Shown here in pieces: positions 7,614 to 12,585 of a DNA stretch of 12,585 nt. A program made the position numbers and the translations under genes. Location: positions 1-12,585 of the forward strand of contig JAFAUV010000016.1 in the NCBI GenBank assembly GCA_019243075.1. The letters are read 5' to 3'. The notes beneath the pieces are model-generated. The model saw only the letters and a list, made by a program, of their open reading frames with translations, searched no databases and had not been told where the DNA came from. Position 1 is the first letter of the stretch. Each line of letters opens with the position of its first letter. Source of the stretch: Bradyrhizobium sp. (lineage in GTDB: Bacteria > Pseudomonadota > Alphaproteobacteria > Rhizobiales > Xanthobacteraceae).

Positions 7614-7661
7614 GGTCCTGCCGGCTTACGCAACCCAAAAATGACATGGTGTCGCCACTGA

Positions 7662-7702
7662 AATACAAAATAAACCACGACGCTTAACAAAGCGTTCACC
7701 AT
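7662..7702 (-). promoter_or_regulatory. Candidate DUF2336 promoter overlapped by CtrA-like box
   Basis: Read on the plus strand, 7684-7702 is TTAA-N7-TTCACCAT, one mismatch from TTAA-N7-TTAACCAT. On the minus strand a -35-like TTGTTA (7690-7685) and a -10-like TGTATT (7667-7662), each four of six matches, are 17 bases apart. The box therefore overlaps the putative -35, as in many CtrA-activated promoters. It lies 49-89 bases before the DUF2336 ATG. Confidence 0.4.
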
Positions 7703-7849
7703 AACCGGCTGGTTCTATTGACGTTTTGTTAAGGGTGCGGGTTAGCGCGCCGGTGTGACGCAGCTATCCAGGGGGCCGCAACCGAGGGGCGCGATTTGCG
7801 ATCCGGCGCGGTGCGCGGCTTCCCGGTGACCAAGCCGGGGCTTGATTGC

Positions 7850-8857
7850 CTAGCCCGAGAACGTGCCGTTGGGATCGCTGAAGAGATCGAGCGGCCGTGG
7901 CGCCCCGCTGCTGTTTGTGCCGGTGGCATCGGCAGTCGGCGAAGACTTGCCCCACAATTGATGCACGGTGTCAGAGACCGGCTGCGCGCCGTCGACCTGG
8001 AACAGCGAGCGAAAGATCGGATCGGTGGACGACGGCTTGCTGCCGCCGTCCGGCGTCGAAGCCGCAGGCGCGGCGGTGCGCATGTCGGGGATTTGCGAAA
8101 GAAAGCTCGCACTGTCCAGCGAAGGCGTCGCCTGTCCGGCTGCCGCGCTCGCGACCTGCGTCGTTGGTGCCGAGGCGCCGTACATCGCAAGCGCGGCCTG
8201 CGTGGCGGAGGAGTCGGCGGCGCCGGCATAGCGGGCGTTGATCACCGCATAGACGTCCGAGACGGTGCGCGCATTGCCCAGCCGATCGTAGAAGACCGAG
8301 CGGTTGGCGGCGGCCGCGCTCGGAAACATCTTGGCGGCGGACGCCTGCGGATCATCGACGGCGCTGTTGATCAGCTTGGCCGCGCCGCCGACACCCAGGA
8401 AATGCGCCATATAGAGCTCGCCGTCGGTCGGCCGGCGCCCGATCTTGCCGGTGAGCTGAAAGCTGTTGGATTGGGTCAGCGCGCCCGCCATCGCCGAGCT
8501 CGCCGCGGGATCGTCGCGCAGCCTCATGATGGAGCGGTACATCGAGGGATCGGAGACGGTGTAGTCGCCGGAAGAGGTCTTGGTGATGGCGTCGGCATAT
8601 GGGCCATAGCCGAACTGCCCGCCCGCCTCTTTGACGGTCGCAAGCCAGGTCTGGTCGATGAACTGATAGAGACCGTGCGCCGATGATGTCGAGGCGCCCG
8701 CCGTCGGATTGAAATCCGATTCCATCTTCGCGGCCGCCAGCATGTATTGGAAGCTGGCCCCGGTGTTGTTGGATGCCTGCTTGATGGCACCGGTCACCCG
8801 CGCCCGCGCGGGATCGGCAGCTGCGAGAGCCGTGGCGTGTGACGTATCGACCGACAT
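7850..8857 (-). CDS. Lytic transglycosylase (SLT-type) without signal peptide
   Basis: The 335-residue protein has an SLT/lysozyme-like domain at about 22-165: catalytic Glu46 in AAKMESDFNP, the downstream AHGLYQFIDQTW block at 60-71, and the family segment GELYMAHFLGVGGAAKL at 146-161. Such enzymes cleave the MurNAc-GlcNAc bond of peptidoglycan, making 1,6-anhydro ends. The C-terminal half (about 225-335) is rich in Ala, Ser, Thr and Pro and probably disordered. There is no Sec signal peptide although the substrate is periplasmic, so export may use a flagellar or other non-Sec route, as for FlgJ-like muramidases; that is inference. The start at 8857 follows AGGG at normal spacing. A perfect TTAA-N7-TTAA box lies about 95-110 bases upstream. 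It is codirectional with hisI but separated by 161 bp, so has its own promoter. Confidence 0.9.
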   Translation of the reverse strand: MSVDTSHATALAAADPARARVTGAIKQASNNTGASFQYMLAAAKMESDFNPTAGASTSSAHGLYQFIDQTWLATVKEAGGQFGYGPYADAITKTSSGDYTVSDPSMYRSIMRLRDDPAASSAMAGALTQSNSFQLTGKIGRRPTDGELYMAHFLGVGGAAKLINSAVDDPQASAAKMFPSAAAANRSVFYDRLGNARTVSDVYAVINARYAGAADSSATQAALAMYGASAPTTQVASAAAGQATPSLDSASFLSQIPDMRTAAPAASTPDGGSKPSSTDPIFRSLFQVDGAQPVSDTVHQLWGKSSPTADATGTNSSGAPRPLDLFSDPNGTFSG

Positions 8858-8900
8858 CTTGGGTGCCCTGCTCCCCGGACACGATCATCTGGCGCGTGGC

Positions 8901-8923
8901 GCGCTCCTTCTCCCGAAGAGCGC
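8901..8923. repeat. Hairpin in the leader of the transglycosylase gene
   Basis: GCGCTC (8901-8906) pairs with GAGCGC (8918-8923), extended by TTC/GAA past a one-base bulge, leaving a TCCC loop. It lies between the CtrA-like box and the start codon and has no U-tract. A leader structure or operator are both possible. Confidence 0.35.
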
Positions 8924-8950
8924 TCCCGCCAGCGTCACAGTGCGGCGGCT

Positions 8951-8969
8951 ATGGTTAACGGGGCGTTAA
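8951..8969 (-). promoter_or_regulatory. Perfect CtrA-type box before the lytic transglycosylase
   Basis: On the minus strand the 19 bases read TTAA-N7-TTAACCAT, matching both the spaced TTAA-N7-TTAA consensus and the half-site TTAACCAT. It sits 94-112 bases before the ATG at 8857 and after the end of hisI. No convincing -10 element was found at fixed distance, so activation versus repression cannot be told. Confidence 0.6.
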
Positions 8970-9018
8970 TCGAGACCGCCGTGCCGGGTGCGCGAAGCGC
9001 GAATGCGAGACGACCAGC

Positions 9019-9444
9019 TCATCTCCGATAGACCGTTTCCGGATCGAACAGCCGCCTAGCGTCGACAAAGACGAGCTTGGTCCCGCCCTCGCCAGCCTCG
9101 ACCTTGCGGTAGAAGCACGACTTCCGCCCGGTATGGCAGGCGGCGCCGACCTGCTCGACGCGGATCCAGACCGCATCCTGGTCGCAATCGATGCGCATCT
9201 CGATGACGCGCTGGGTCTGACCCGAGCTCTCACCTTTCCGCCACAACGCATTGCGCGAGCGGCTGAAGTACCAGGCCTCGCCGGTCAAGTTCGTCCTGCG
9301 CAGCGCCTCGTCGTTCATATGCGCGACCATCAGCACTTCGCCGGTCGCCGCATCGGTAGCGACGCAGGTCACAAGGCCGGACGCATCGAATTTGGGCCGA
9401 AAGGAAAGCCCCTCTTCGCGGTCTTCATCTGCTGACGTGGACAC
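9019..9444 (-). CDS. hisI: Phosphoribosyl-AMP cyclohydrolase
   Basis: HisI opens the purine ring of phosphoribosyl-AMP in the third step of histidine synthesis, in the cytoplasm. The 141-residue monofunctional form is the usual alphaproteobacterial length, without a fused HisE domain. Seen motifs: WYFSRSRNALWRKGESSG at 58-75, the metal-binding DCDQD at 86-90 and the zinc cysteines Cys103 (ACHTG) and Cys110 (KSCFYR), with Cys87. The start is GTG at 9444, preceded by GAGGA seven bases away; there is no better ATG. That ribosome binding site is inside a 7-bp hairpin. It follows folE by 43 bp in the same direction and is probably cotranscribed with it. All expected catalytic residues are present. 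Confidence 0.96.
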   Translation of the reverse strand: MSTSADEDREEGLSFRPKFDASGLVTCVATDAATGEVLMVAHMNDEALRRTNLTGEAWYFSRSRNALWRKGESSGQTQRVIEMRIDCDQDAVWIRVEQVGAACHTGRKSCFYRKVEAGEGGTKLVFVDARRLFDPETVYRR

Positions 9445-9452
9445 GGGATGAT

Positions 9453-9471
9453 CCTCGCTCTCGAAGCGAGG
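9453..9471 (-). promoter_or_regulatory. hisI: Hairpin sequestering the hisI ribosome binding site
   Basis: The arms 9453-9459 and 9465-9471 are perfect 7-base reverse complements (CCTCGCT / AGCGAGG) with a 5-base loop. On the minus strand the distal arm contains GAGG of the hisI Shine-Dalgarno GAGGA (9456-9452). The structure could lower initiation unless ribosomes ending folE translation or a trans factor open it. Confidence 0.45.
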
Positions 9472-9487
9472 GCCAGCGCATCAGCGC

Positions 9488-10165
9488 TCAAGTCCCCCGC
9501 ACCATGGACAGGAAACGCGACTGTTCCGCCGGATTGTCGCGGAACATGCCGGTGTAGCGGCTGGTGAAGGTCGTCGCCCCATGCTTGGCGACACCGCGCA
9601 CCGACATGCAGGTATGCTCCGCTTCGATCAACACCGCAACGCCGCGCGGTTTGAGGATCTCGTCGATGGCGGCCGCGATCTGCGCGGTCAAATGCTCCTG
9701 GGTCTGCAGGCGGCGGGCAAAAATGTCGGTCAGCCGCGCCAGCTTGGAAAGGCCCACCACCCGTTCGACTGGCGTATAGGCGATGTGCGCCTTGCCGTAG
9801 AACGGCATCATGTGGTGCTCGCATTGCGAGGTGAACTCGATGTCGCGGACCAGCACGAAATCATCATAGCCGGCGGTCTCGCCAAAGGTGCGGTCCAGCA
9901 CCTCGGCCGGGCACTGATGATAGCCCTGATAAAGCTCGTCAAAGGCTTCGACTACCCGGCGCGGGGTATCGAGAAGGCCTTCGCGGTCGGGATTTTCGCC
10001 GATGTAGCTGAGCAGGATCTGCACGGCGGCCTCGGCCTCCGCGCGCGATGGGCGCGGCTGGTCGGCGCGCACCGCGGCGGCCAGAAATTCGGATGGATCG
10101 AGCTCGGCCGGGCGGGATTCGGCTGGCTTGCCGGCACGAAGCGGTTTGATCAAGGCGCCATCCAT
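9488..10165 (-). CDS. folE: GTP cyclohydrolase I
   Basis: FolE converts GTP to 7,8-dihydroneopterin triphosphate, the first step of tetrahydrofolate synthesis. The 225-residue type I enzyme shows the zinc ligands Cys115 and His118 in FTSQCEHHMMPFYG (111-124), Cys186 in EHTCMSVRG (183-191), and the GENPDREGLLDTP start of the domain at 56-68. The first 40 residues are a proline/arginine-rich extension, common in rhizobial FolE. I chose the ATG at 10165 with GGAG eight bases upstream (10177-10174); the frame is open far upstream but overlaps the divergent scaffold gene. It is probably in an operon with hisI, and shares a 171 bp divergent control region, rich in CCGG hairpins, with the NifU-like gene. 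Confidence 0.96.
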   Translation of the reverse strand: MDGALIKPLRAGKPAESRPAELDPSEFLAAAVRADQPRPSRAEAEAAVQILLSYIGENPDREGLLDTPRRVVEAFDELYQGYHQCPAEVLDRTFGETAGYDDFVLVRDIEFTSQCEHHMMPFYGKAHIAYTPVERVVGLSKLARLTDIFARRLQTQEHLTAQIAAAIDEILKPRGVAVLIEAEHTCMSVRGVAKHGATTFTSRYTGMFRDNPAEQSRFLSMVRGT

Positions 10166-10183
10166 GTCGTCTACTCCGTTCGA

Positions 10184-10199
10184 CCGGTCCAAGGACCGG
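10184..10199 (-). repeat. folE: Hairpin in the folE leader
   Basis: CCGGTCC (10184-10190) and GGACCGG (10193-10199) are perfect reverse complements, most likely forming a 6-bp stem with a CAAG-type tetraloop. It ends seven bases before the folE Shine-Dalgarno. It could be an operator or a leader structure. Confidence 0.45.
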
Positions 10200-10253
10200 A
10201 GTGTCACCGGCAGACGGGGCGGACGCGCTGCCGCCGGACGCCTGAGGAACGCG

Positions 10254-10273
10254 CCGGACTGTATTTCGTCCGG
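10254..10273. repeat. Inverted repeat CCGGAC-N8-GTCCGG in the folE / NifU-like spacer
   Basis: Six-base perfect arms at 10254-10259 and 10268-10273 around an AT-rich eight-base core, in the middle of the divergent region. A TATATAAG stretch at 10283-10290 lies just beyond it and could be a -10 element for the rightward gene. The layout is that of an operator, but no regulator can be named. Confidence 0.4.
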
Positions 10274-10300
10274 ACGGCCCCATATATAAGACCATGACAT

Positions 10301-10317
10301 CCGGCCGCCAAGGCCGG
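10301..10317 (+). repeat. Hairpin before the NifU-like gene
   Basis: CCGGCC (10301-10306) pairs with GGCCGG (10312-10317) around GCCAA, 19 bases before the start codon at 10337. This is the third CCGG-type palindrome in 171 bases; in GC-rich DNA chance is a real possibility. Confidence 0.3.
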
Positions 10318-10336
10318 CCCGGCGGACCGCGATCCT

Positions 10337-10807
10337 ATGCTCAACGACATTTACAACAAGCGCATCATCGAGTTGGCGGGGAACATCCCACGCCTGGGGC
10401 GGCTTTCCGACCCCGATGCCAGCGCTACCGCCCACTCCAAGCTGTGCGGCTCGACGGTCAAGGTCGACCTCAAGATGGACGGGCCCGTGGTCACCGACTT
10501 CGCCCATGATGTGAAGGCCTGCGCGCTTGGGCAAGCTTCCTCCTCCATCATGGCGAGCCGCGTGATCGGTTCGACGGCGAGCGAATTGCGGGAGTTGCGC
10601 GAAACCGTTCGCAGAATGCTGAAAGAGAACGGCAGCCCGCCGCCGGCGGACCATAAATGGGCCGACGTCGCCCTGCTCGAGCCCGTGCGCGACTACAAGG
10701 CGCGGCACGCCTCGACCATGCTGACATTTGACGCCGTGGTGGATGCGATCGGCCAGATCGAGGCCAAGAACGACAAGGCGGCCAAGCAGCCGGCGGCGGC
10801 GCAGTAG
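10337..10807 (+). CDS. NifU/IscU-like Fe-S scaffold protein lacking the third cysteine
   Basis: The 156-residue protein has the IscU/SufU/NifU-N fold layout: an N-terminal Y-NKRIIELAGN helix, Cys37 in KLCGSTVKVDLKMDG and Cys62 in KACALGQASSSIM. The position of the third cluster ligand (R-x-K-C-A-x-L-A-W in SufU) aligns with R-H-A-S-T-M-L-T-F here, so Ser126 replaces it, and the Asp of the usual CGD motif is Ser39. Full scaffolds assemble [2Fe-2S] clusters on three cysteines; this relative may use other ligands, carry metal differently, or act in relay. A lysine/alanine-rich tail (140-156) follows. The start at 10337 has only a weak GGAC upstream. It is divergent from folE and has no other isc/suf genes nearby. 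I am sure of the superfamily, less of function. Confidence 0.85.
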   Translation: MLNDIYNKRIIELAGNIPRLGRLSDPDASATAHSKLCGSTVKVDLKMDGPVVTDFAHDVKACALGQASSSIMASRVIGSTASELRELRETVRRMLKENGSPPPADHKWADVALLEPVRDYKARHASTMLTFDAVVDAIGQIEAKNDKAAKQPAAAQ

Positions 10808-10808
10808 C

Positions 10809-11723
10809 CTATTTCGCCGGCGCCGTCGTGTTGACCGTGGGAACCACTACCTCGGCGGTTTTGGTGGGTTTTGCGGGCGCGGCGCCTTCGACGGCATTGC
10901 TGACAAAGCGATCCTGAACGGTCTTCGGTCCCGATTCCCGGGGCGCCAGTTGCGCCATCGGCACCGACACTTCGGCTTGCGGCAGCACGTCGGCCACCTT
11001 GTCGGTGGTGACGAGGTTGGTCTGGCGGAGCTCGGCCTGGGTCAGCTCGTGCAGCTCGTCCCACGGCGGCACGCTCAGCGACAGCGACAACAGATCGCCC
11101 GTCCCACCCATGTCAAAGGTGTATTTGGCGAGCCGGCCGACGTCGCGTTCCACGATCATGAGATCCTGCGCGCTGTAGCTTGCAGCCTTGGCGTCGTCGG
11201 CGCGGTCCCCCATCCAGATTTGATGGACGCGGACATGAGCCTCCTGCGGCACATAGCGCGCCTTGCCGGAGAGCAAGAGATAGGCGCACATGGATTCGCA
11301 ATAGGCGTCCGGAGCAACGCCGCCGTGATCTCCCCGCGCCGCGTTGTGAGCCAATACGCTGGTGCCGACCGTGGTCAGCAGACCCAGCTCGCGGAAGCGC
11401 CGGCCGAGCACGATGGAATCGTTGACCGATCCACCACTGGAATCGAGCACGATGGTGGCGCCGCGAAGGTCGCGGCCTGCGGCGAATTCCTCGAAATCTT
11501 TTGGGCTATCCGCGGTAACGACACCGACGGCGCTGATCCAGCCGCGGCAATGGGCCTCGCAGGCGACCCAGTTGAATTTCATAGGCAGCTTGCGTTCTTC
11601 CAGGCTGCTGCCGGCCCGCGCCGAATTCCCGAGCAGCGCGGTCGCGCCCGACAAGGCGAAACACAATGCGGCGGCGCAGCAGAGCGCCCAGCCGCGGAGA
11701 TCTGACAATTTCAAGAGCTTCAA
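10809..11723 (-). CDS. Exported ClpP/crotonase-fold protein (COG3904-like)
   Basis: With the TTG start at 11723 the protein has 304 residues, beginning MKLLKLSDLRGW, a hydrophobic core (about 12-31) and an SARA cleavage site near 37, a good Sec signal peptide. The central domain resembles periplasmic ClpP-fold proteins: a glycine-rich oxyanion-type loop DSSGGSV (94-100), candidate nucleophile Ser144 in CESMCAY and candidate base His167 in VRVHQIW. Two CxxxC pairs (55/59, 142/146) may form disulfides. The C-terminal 70 residues are low in structure, ending in a Pro/Ala/Lys tail. Its substrate is unknown; peptidase activity is inferred from fold only. GGGGAAGG ends seven bases before the TTG; a TTG at 11768 would prepend 15 unlikely residues, and the first ATG lies behind the signal peptide. 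Its stop is one base from that of the scaffold gene. Confidence 0.8.
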   Translation of the reverse strand: MKLLKLSDLRGWALCCAAALCFALSGATALLGNSARAGSSLEERKLPMKFNWVACEAHCRGWISAVGVVTADSPKDFEEFAAGRDLRGATIVLDSSGGSVNDSIVLGRRFRELGLLTTVGTSVLAHNAARGDHGGVAPDAYCESMCAYLLLSGKARYVPQEAHVRVHQIWMGDRADDAKAASYSAQDLMIVERDVGRLAKYTFDMGGTGDLLSLSLSVPPWDELHELTQAELRQTNLVTTDKVADVLPQAEVSVPMAQLAPRESGPKTVQDRFVSNAVEGAAPAKPTKTAEVVVPTVNTTAPAK

Positions 11724-11730
11724 ACTGGTC

Positions 11731-11738
11731 CCTTCCCC
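11731..11738 (-). promoter_or_regulatory. Ribosome binding site supporting a TTG start
   Basis: The minus strand reads GGGGAAGG here, seven bases before TTG at 11723. It is the only well-placed Shine-Dalgarno in front of the signal peptide and so decides the start. Confidence 0.6.
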
Positions 11739-11963
11739 AAGCCCAAATCGAGCGACGGCAAGCCCCAACTCAACGCCGCTACGATTCTATCATCGCGACG
11801 TCATAAAATGGTATCCGTGGGAATACGCATCGTCCATAGCCACTTGCTGCACTGCTACCAAAAACTCGCGCATAACTGGAACAGCGTGGCGCAACGGCCT
11901 GCGGCTTCGGGTTCCCTGCCTCGGAACGGGGCATCGCGCGCGCAGGATCGAGGCACGGCGCCC

Positions 11964-12341
11964 ATGAAACATCCACAGCCAAATTTGAGGGAACCATCGC
12001 AACCTCTTAGTTCCAGCCTGGCCGTCCTGCTGCGCCTGCCCCGCCAAGCCGGACGCGCGCTGATCTGGGTCTATCGGCACACATTCTCACCGCTGGTCGG
12101 TTACAACTGCCGTCACCTGCCGACCTGCTCGGTCTATGGTGACGAGGCGATCGACCGTTTCGGGTTGTGGGCCGGCGGCTGGATAACACTGGCGCGGCTG
12201 TTGCGCTGTCATCCCTTCGGCACCTCCGGAATCGATCTCGTGCCATCTGCGTTGCCGGCCGGCGCGCGCTGGTACCTGCCCTGGCGCTATGGCCGATGGC
12301 GCGGCGTGAACGCGCCACCCGCACGGTCTGAGAAAGTGTGA
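11964..12341 (+). CDS. yidD: Membrane protein insertion efficiency factor YidD
   Basis: YidD is a small inner-membrane-associated protein that helps YidC insert membrane proteins. The 125-residue product holds the full family core at about 34-96: YRHTFSPLVGYNCRHLPTCS (37-56), the Y-GDEAIDRFG helix, and RLLRCHPFGTSGIDLVP (78-94), with the three family cysteines Cys49, Cys55 and Cys82. A 30-residue basic N-terminal extension and a C-terminal tail rich in Trp and Arg (100-116) surround it. I chose ATG 11964; a frame open to 11808 adds residues without family likeness, and the Shine-Dalgarno (AGG near 11951) is weak. It diverges from the ClpP-fold gene across 240 bases. The usual neighbours rnpA, rpmH and yidC are not here. 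Its last codons and stop overlap a repeat-like sequence. Confidence 0.94.
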   Translation: MKHPQPNLREPSQPLSSSLAVLLRLPRQAGRALIWVYRHTFSPLVGYNCRHLPTCSVYGDEAIDRFGLWAGGWITLARLLRCHPFGTSGIDLVPSALPAGARWYLPWRYGRWRGVNAPPARSEKV

Positions 12342-12360
12342 AGCAGTTTTCCGGGTCAAG
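12327..12360 (+). repeat. Degenerate copy of a dispersed rhizobial intergenic sequence
   Basis: The stretch containing GAAAGTGTGAAGCAGTTTTC resembles a short motif (AAGTGTGAAGCGGTTTTCCG) I remember as frequent between genes in Bradyrhizobium and other Rhizobiales. The TGA in it (12339-12341) is the yidD stop. The match is from memory and the copy is imperfect. Confidence 0.4.
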
Positions 12361-12450
12361 CGGGACCAGACGACGCTCCCACGCCCAAAGTGCAGTGCTG
12401 GAGCGCGGGAACCTCCGTCGCTTCGATCGCATTGTCGTGACGCCCCCTCG

Positions 12451-12458
12451 GGGAGGAA
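12451..12458 (+). promoter_or_regulatory. Strong Shine-Dalgarno before the broken right-end frame
   Basis: GGGAGGAA contains a full GGAGG core exactly eight bases before ATG 12465. It is the strongest ribosome binding site in the window, yet the frame it serves reads Met-Arg-stop. Confidence 0.6.
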
Positions 12459-12464
12459 ACAACA

Positions 12465-12585
12465 ATGCGCTGAAAAATCAGCCGCCACGATCACGACCCC
12501 CGGCAGCTCGACCTGCTCGCGGTGCTCGCGCTCGTGATCCTCATCGTCTCCGCCTTCGGCTATTTCGAAGACAGGGGCTCGGGTC
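12465..12585 (+). pseudogene. Right-edge frame for a small membrane protein, TGA at codon 3
   Basis: ATG CGC TGA (12465-12473) is followed in the same frame by 37 open codons running off the window. These read as a polar start (KISRHDHDPRQLDLL) and then a single hydrophobic segment LAVLALVILIVSAFGYF ending in charged residues, so it looks like the beginning of a real small inner-membrane protein. The other two frames are arginine/proline-rich or closed. The strong Shine-Dalgarno eight bases before the ATG matches this frame. Options: a nonsense mutation (or sequencing error) at codon 3; a Met-Arg minimal leader peptide; UGA readthrough; or a later start such as GTG inside the hydrophobic run. 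The remainder of the gene is outside the window. I do not recognise the family. Confidence 0.4.

Noticed and set aside
7729..7745. Additional CtrA box (TTAA...TTAG)
   Set aside because: The spacer is nine bases instead of seven and the second half is TTAG, so it does not fit the motif.
7831..7844. CAAGC-CGGG-GCTTG hairpin as terminator of the transglycosylase gene
   Set aside because: Only five base pairs and no U-tract on the minus strand; too weak to call.
7796..8686. 296-codon plus-strand frame antisense to the transglycosylase
   Set aside because: Low-complexity arginine/glycine composition without domain likeness; it mirrors the third-position GC of the real gene.

Overview
The window looks like chromosomal DNA from a GC-rich alphaproteobacterium of the order Rhizobiales, most probably the Bradyrhizobium / Rhodopseudomonas / Nitrobacter group. 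This rests on codon usage, on the mix of genes (a PF10098-type DUF2336 protein, an alphaproteobacterial NAD kinase, an S10 carboxypeptidase and a NifU-like protein beside folE and hisI), and on TTAA-type boxes in otherwise GC-rich intergenic DNA. The taxonomic call is from memory of family features, not from a search. There is no phage, insertion sequence, CRISPR array, tRNA or rRNA that I can see.

Layout, left to right. (1) 245-2331: an exported TPR protein, a clear intrinsic terminator, then a cytoplasmic-looking S12 (beta-lactamase-fold) serine hydrolase. (2) 2339-3943, minus strand: an exported S10 serine carboxypeptidase, ending 7 bp from the stop of the hydrolase. A 423 bp divergent spacer follows. 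(3) 4367-6389: nadK, then a two-gene operon of a single-domain response regulator with an unusual arginine-containing tail and an Hpt phosphotransfer protein. (4) 6441-8857, minus strand: a DUF2336 protein and a lytic transglycosylase without a signal peptide. (5) 9019-10165, minus strand: hisI and folE. (6) 10337-10807: a NifU/IscU-like scaffold protein lacking the third cysteine, facing tail-to-tail (1 bp gap) an exported ClpP-fold protein at 10809-11723 that appears to start with TTG. (7) 11964-12341: yidD, whose stop codon lies in what looks like a dispersed intergenic repeat, followed by a cut-off reading frame whose third codon is TGA.

The most interesting theme is regulatory. Three promoter regions (before the response regulator, DUF2336 and the transglycosylase) carry motifs resembling the binding site of the cell-cycle regulator CtrA (TTAA-N7-TTAA, half-site TTAACCAT). 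The one before the transglycosylase is a perfect match. Together with an orphan receiver-plus-Hpt pair and no local histidine kinase, this suggests a small CtrA-linked phosphorelay and envelope or flagellum module. The motif matches are seen directly; the joint function is inference. The remaining genes are mostly housekeeping: NADP synthesis, histidine and pterin synthesis, Fe-S handling and membrane protein insertion.
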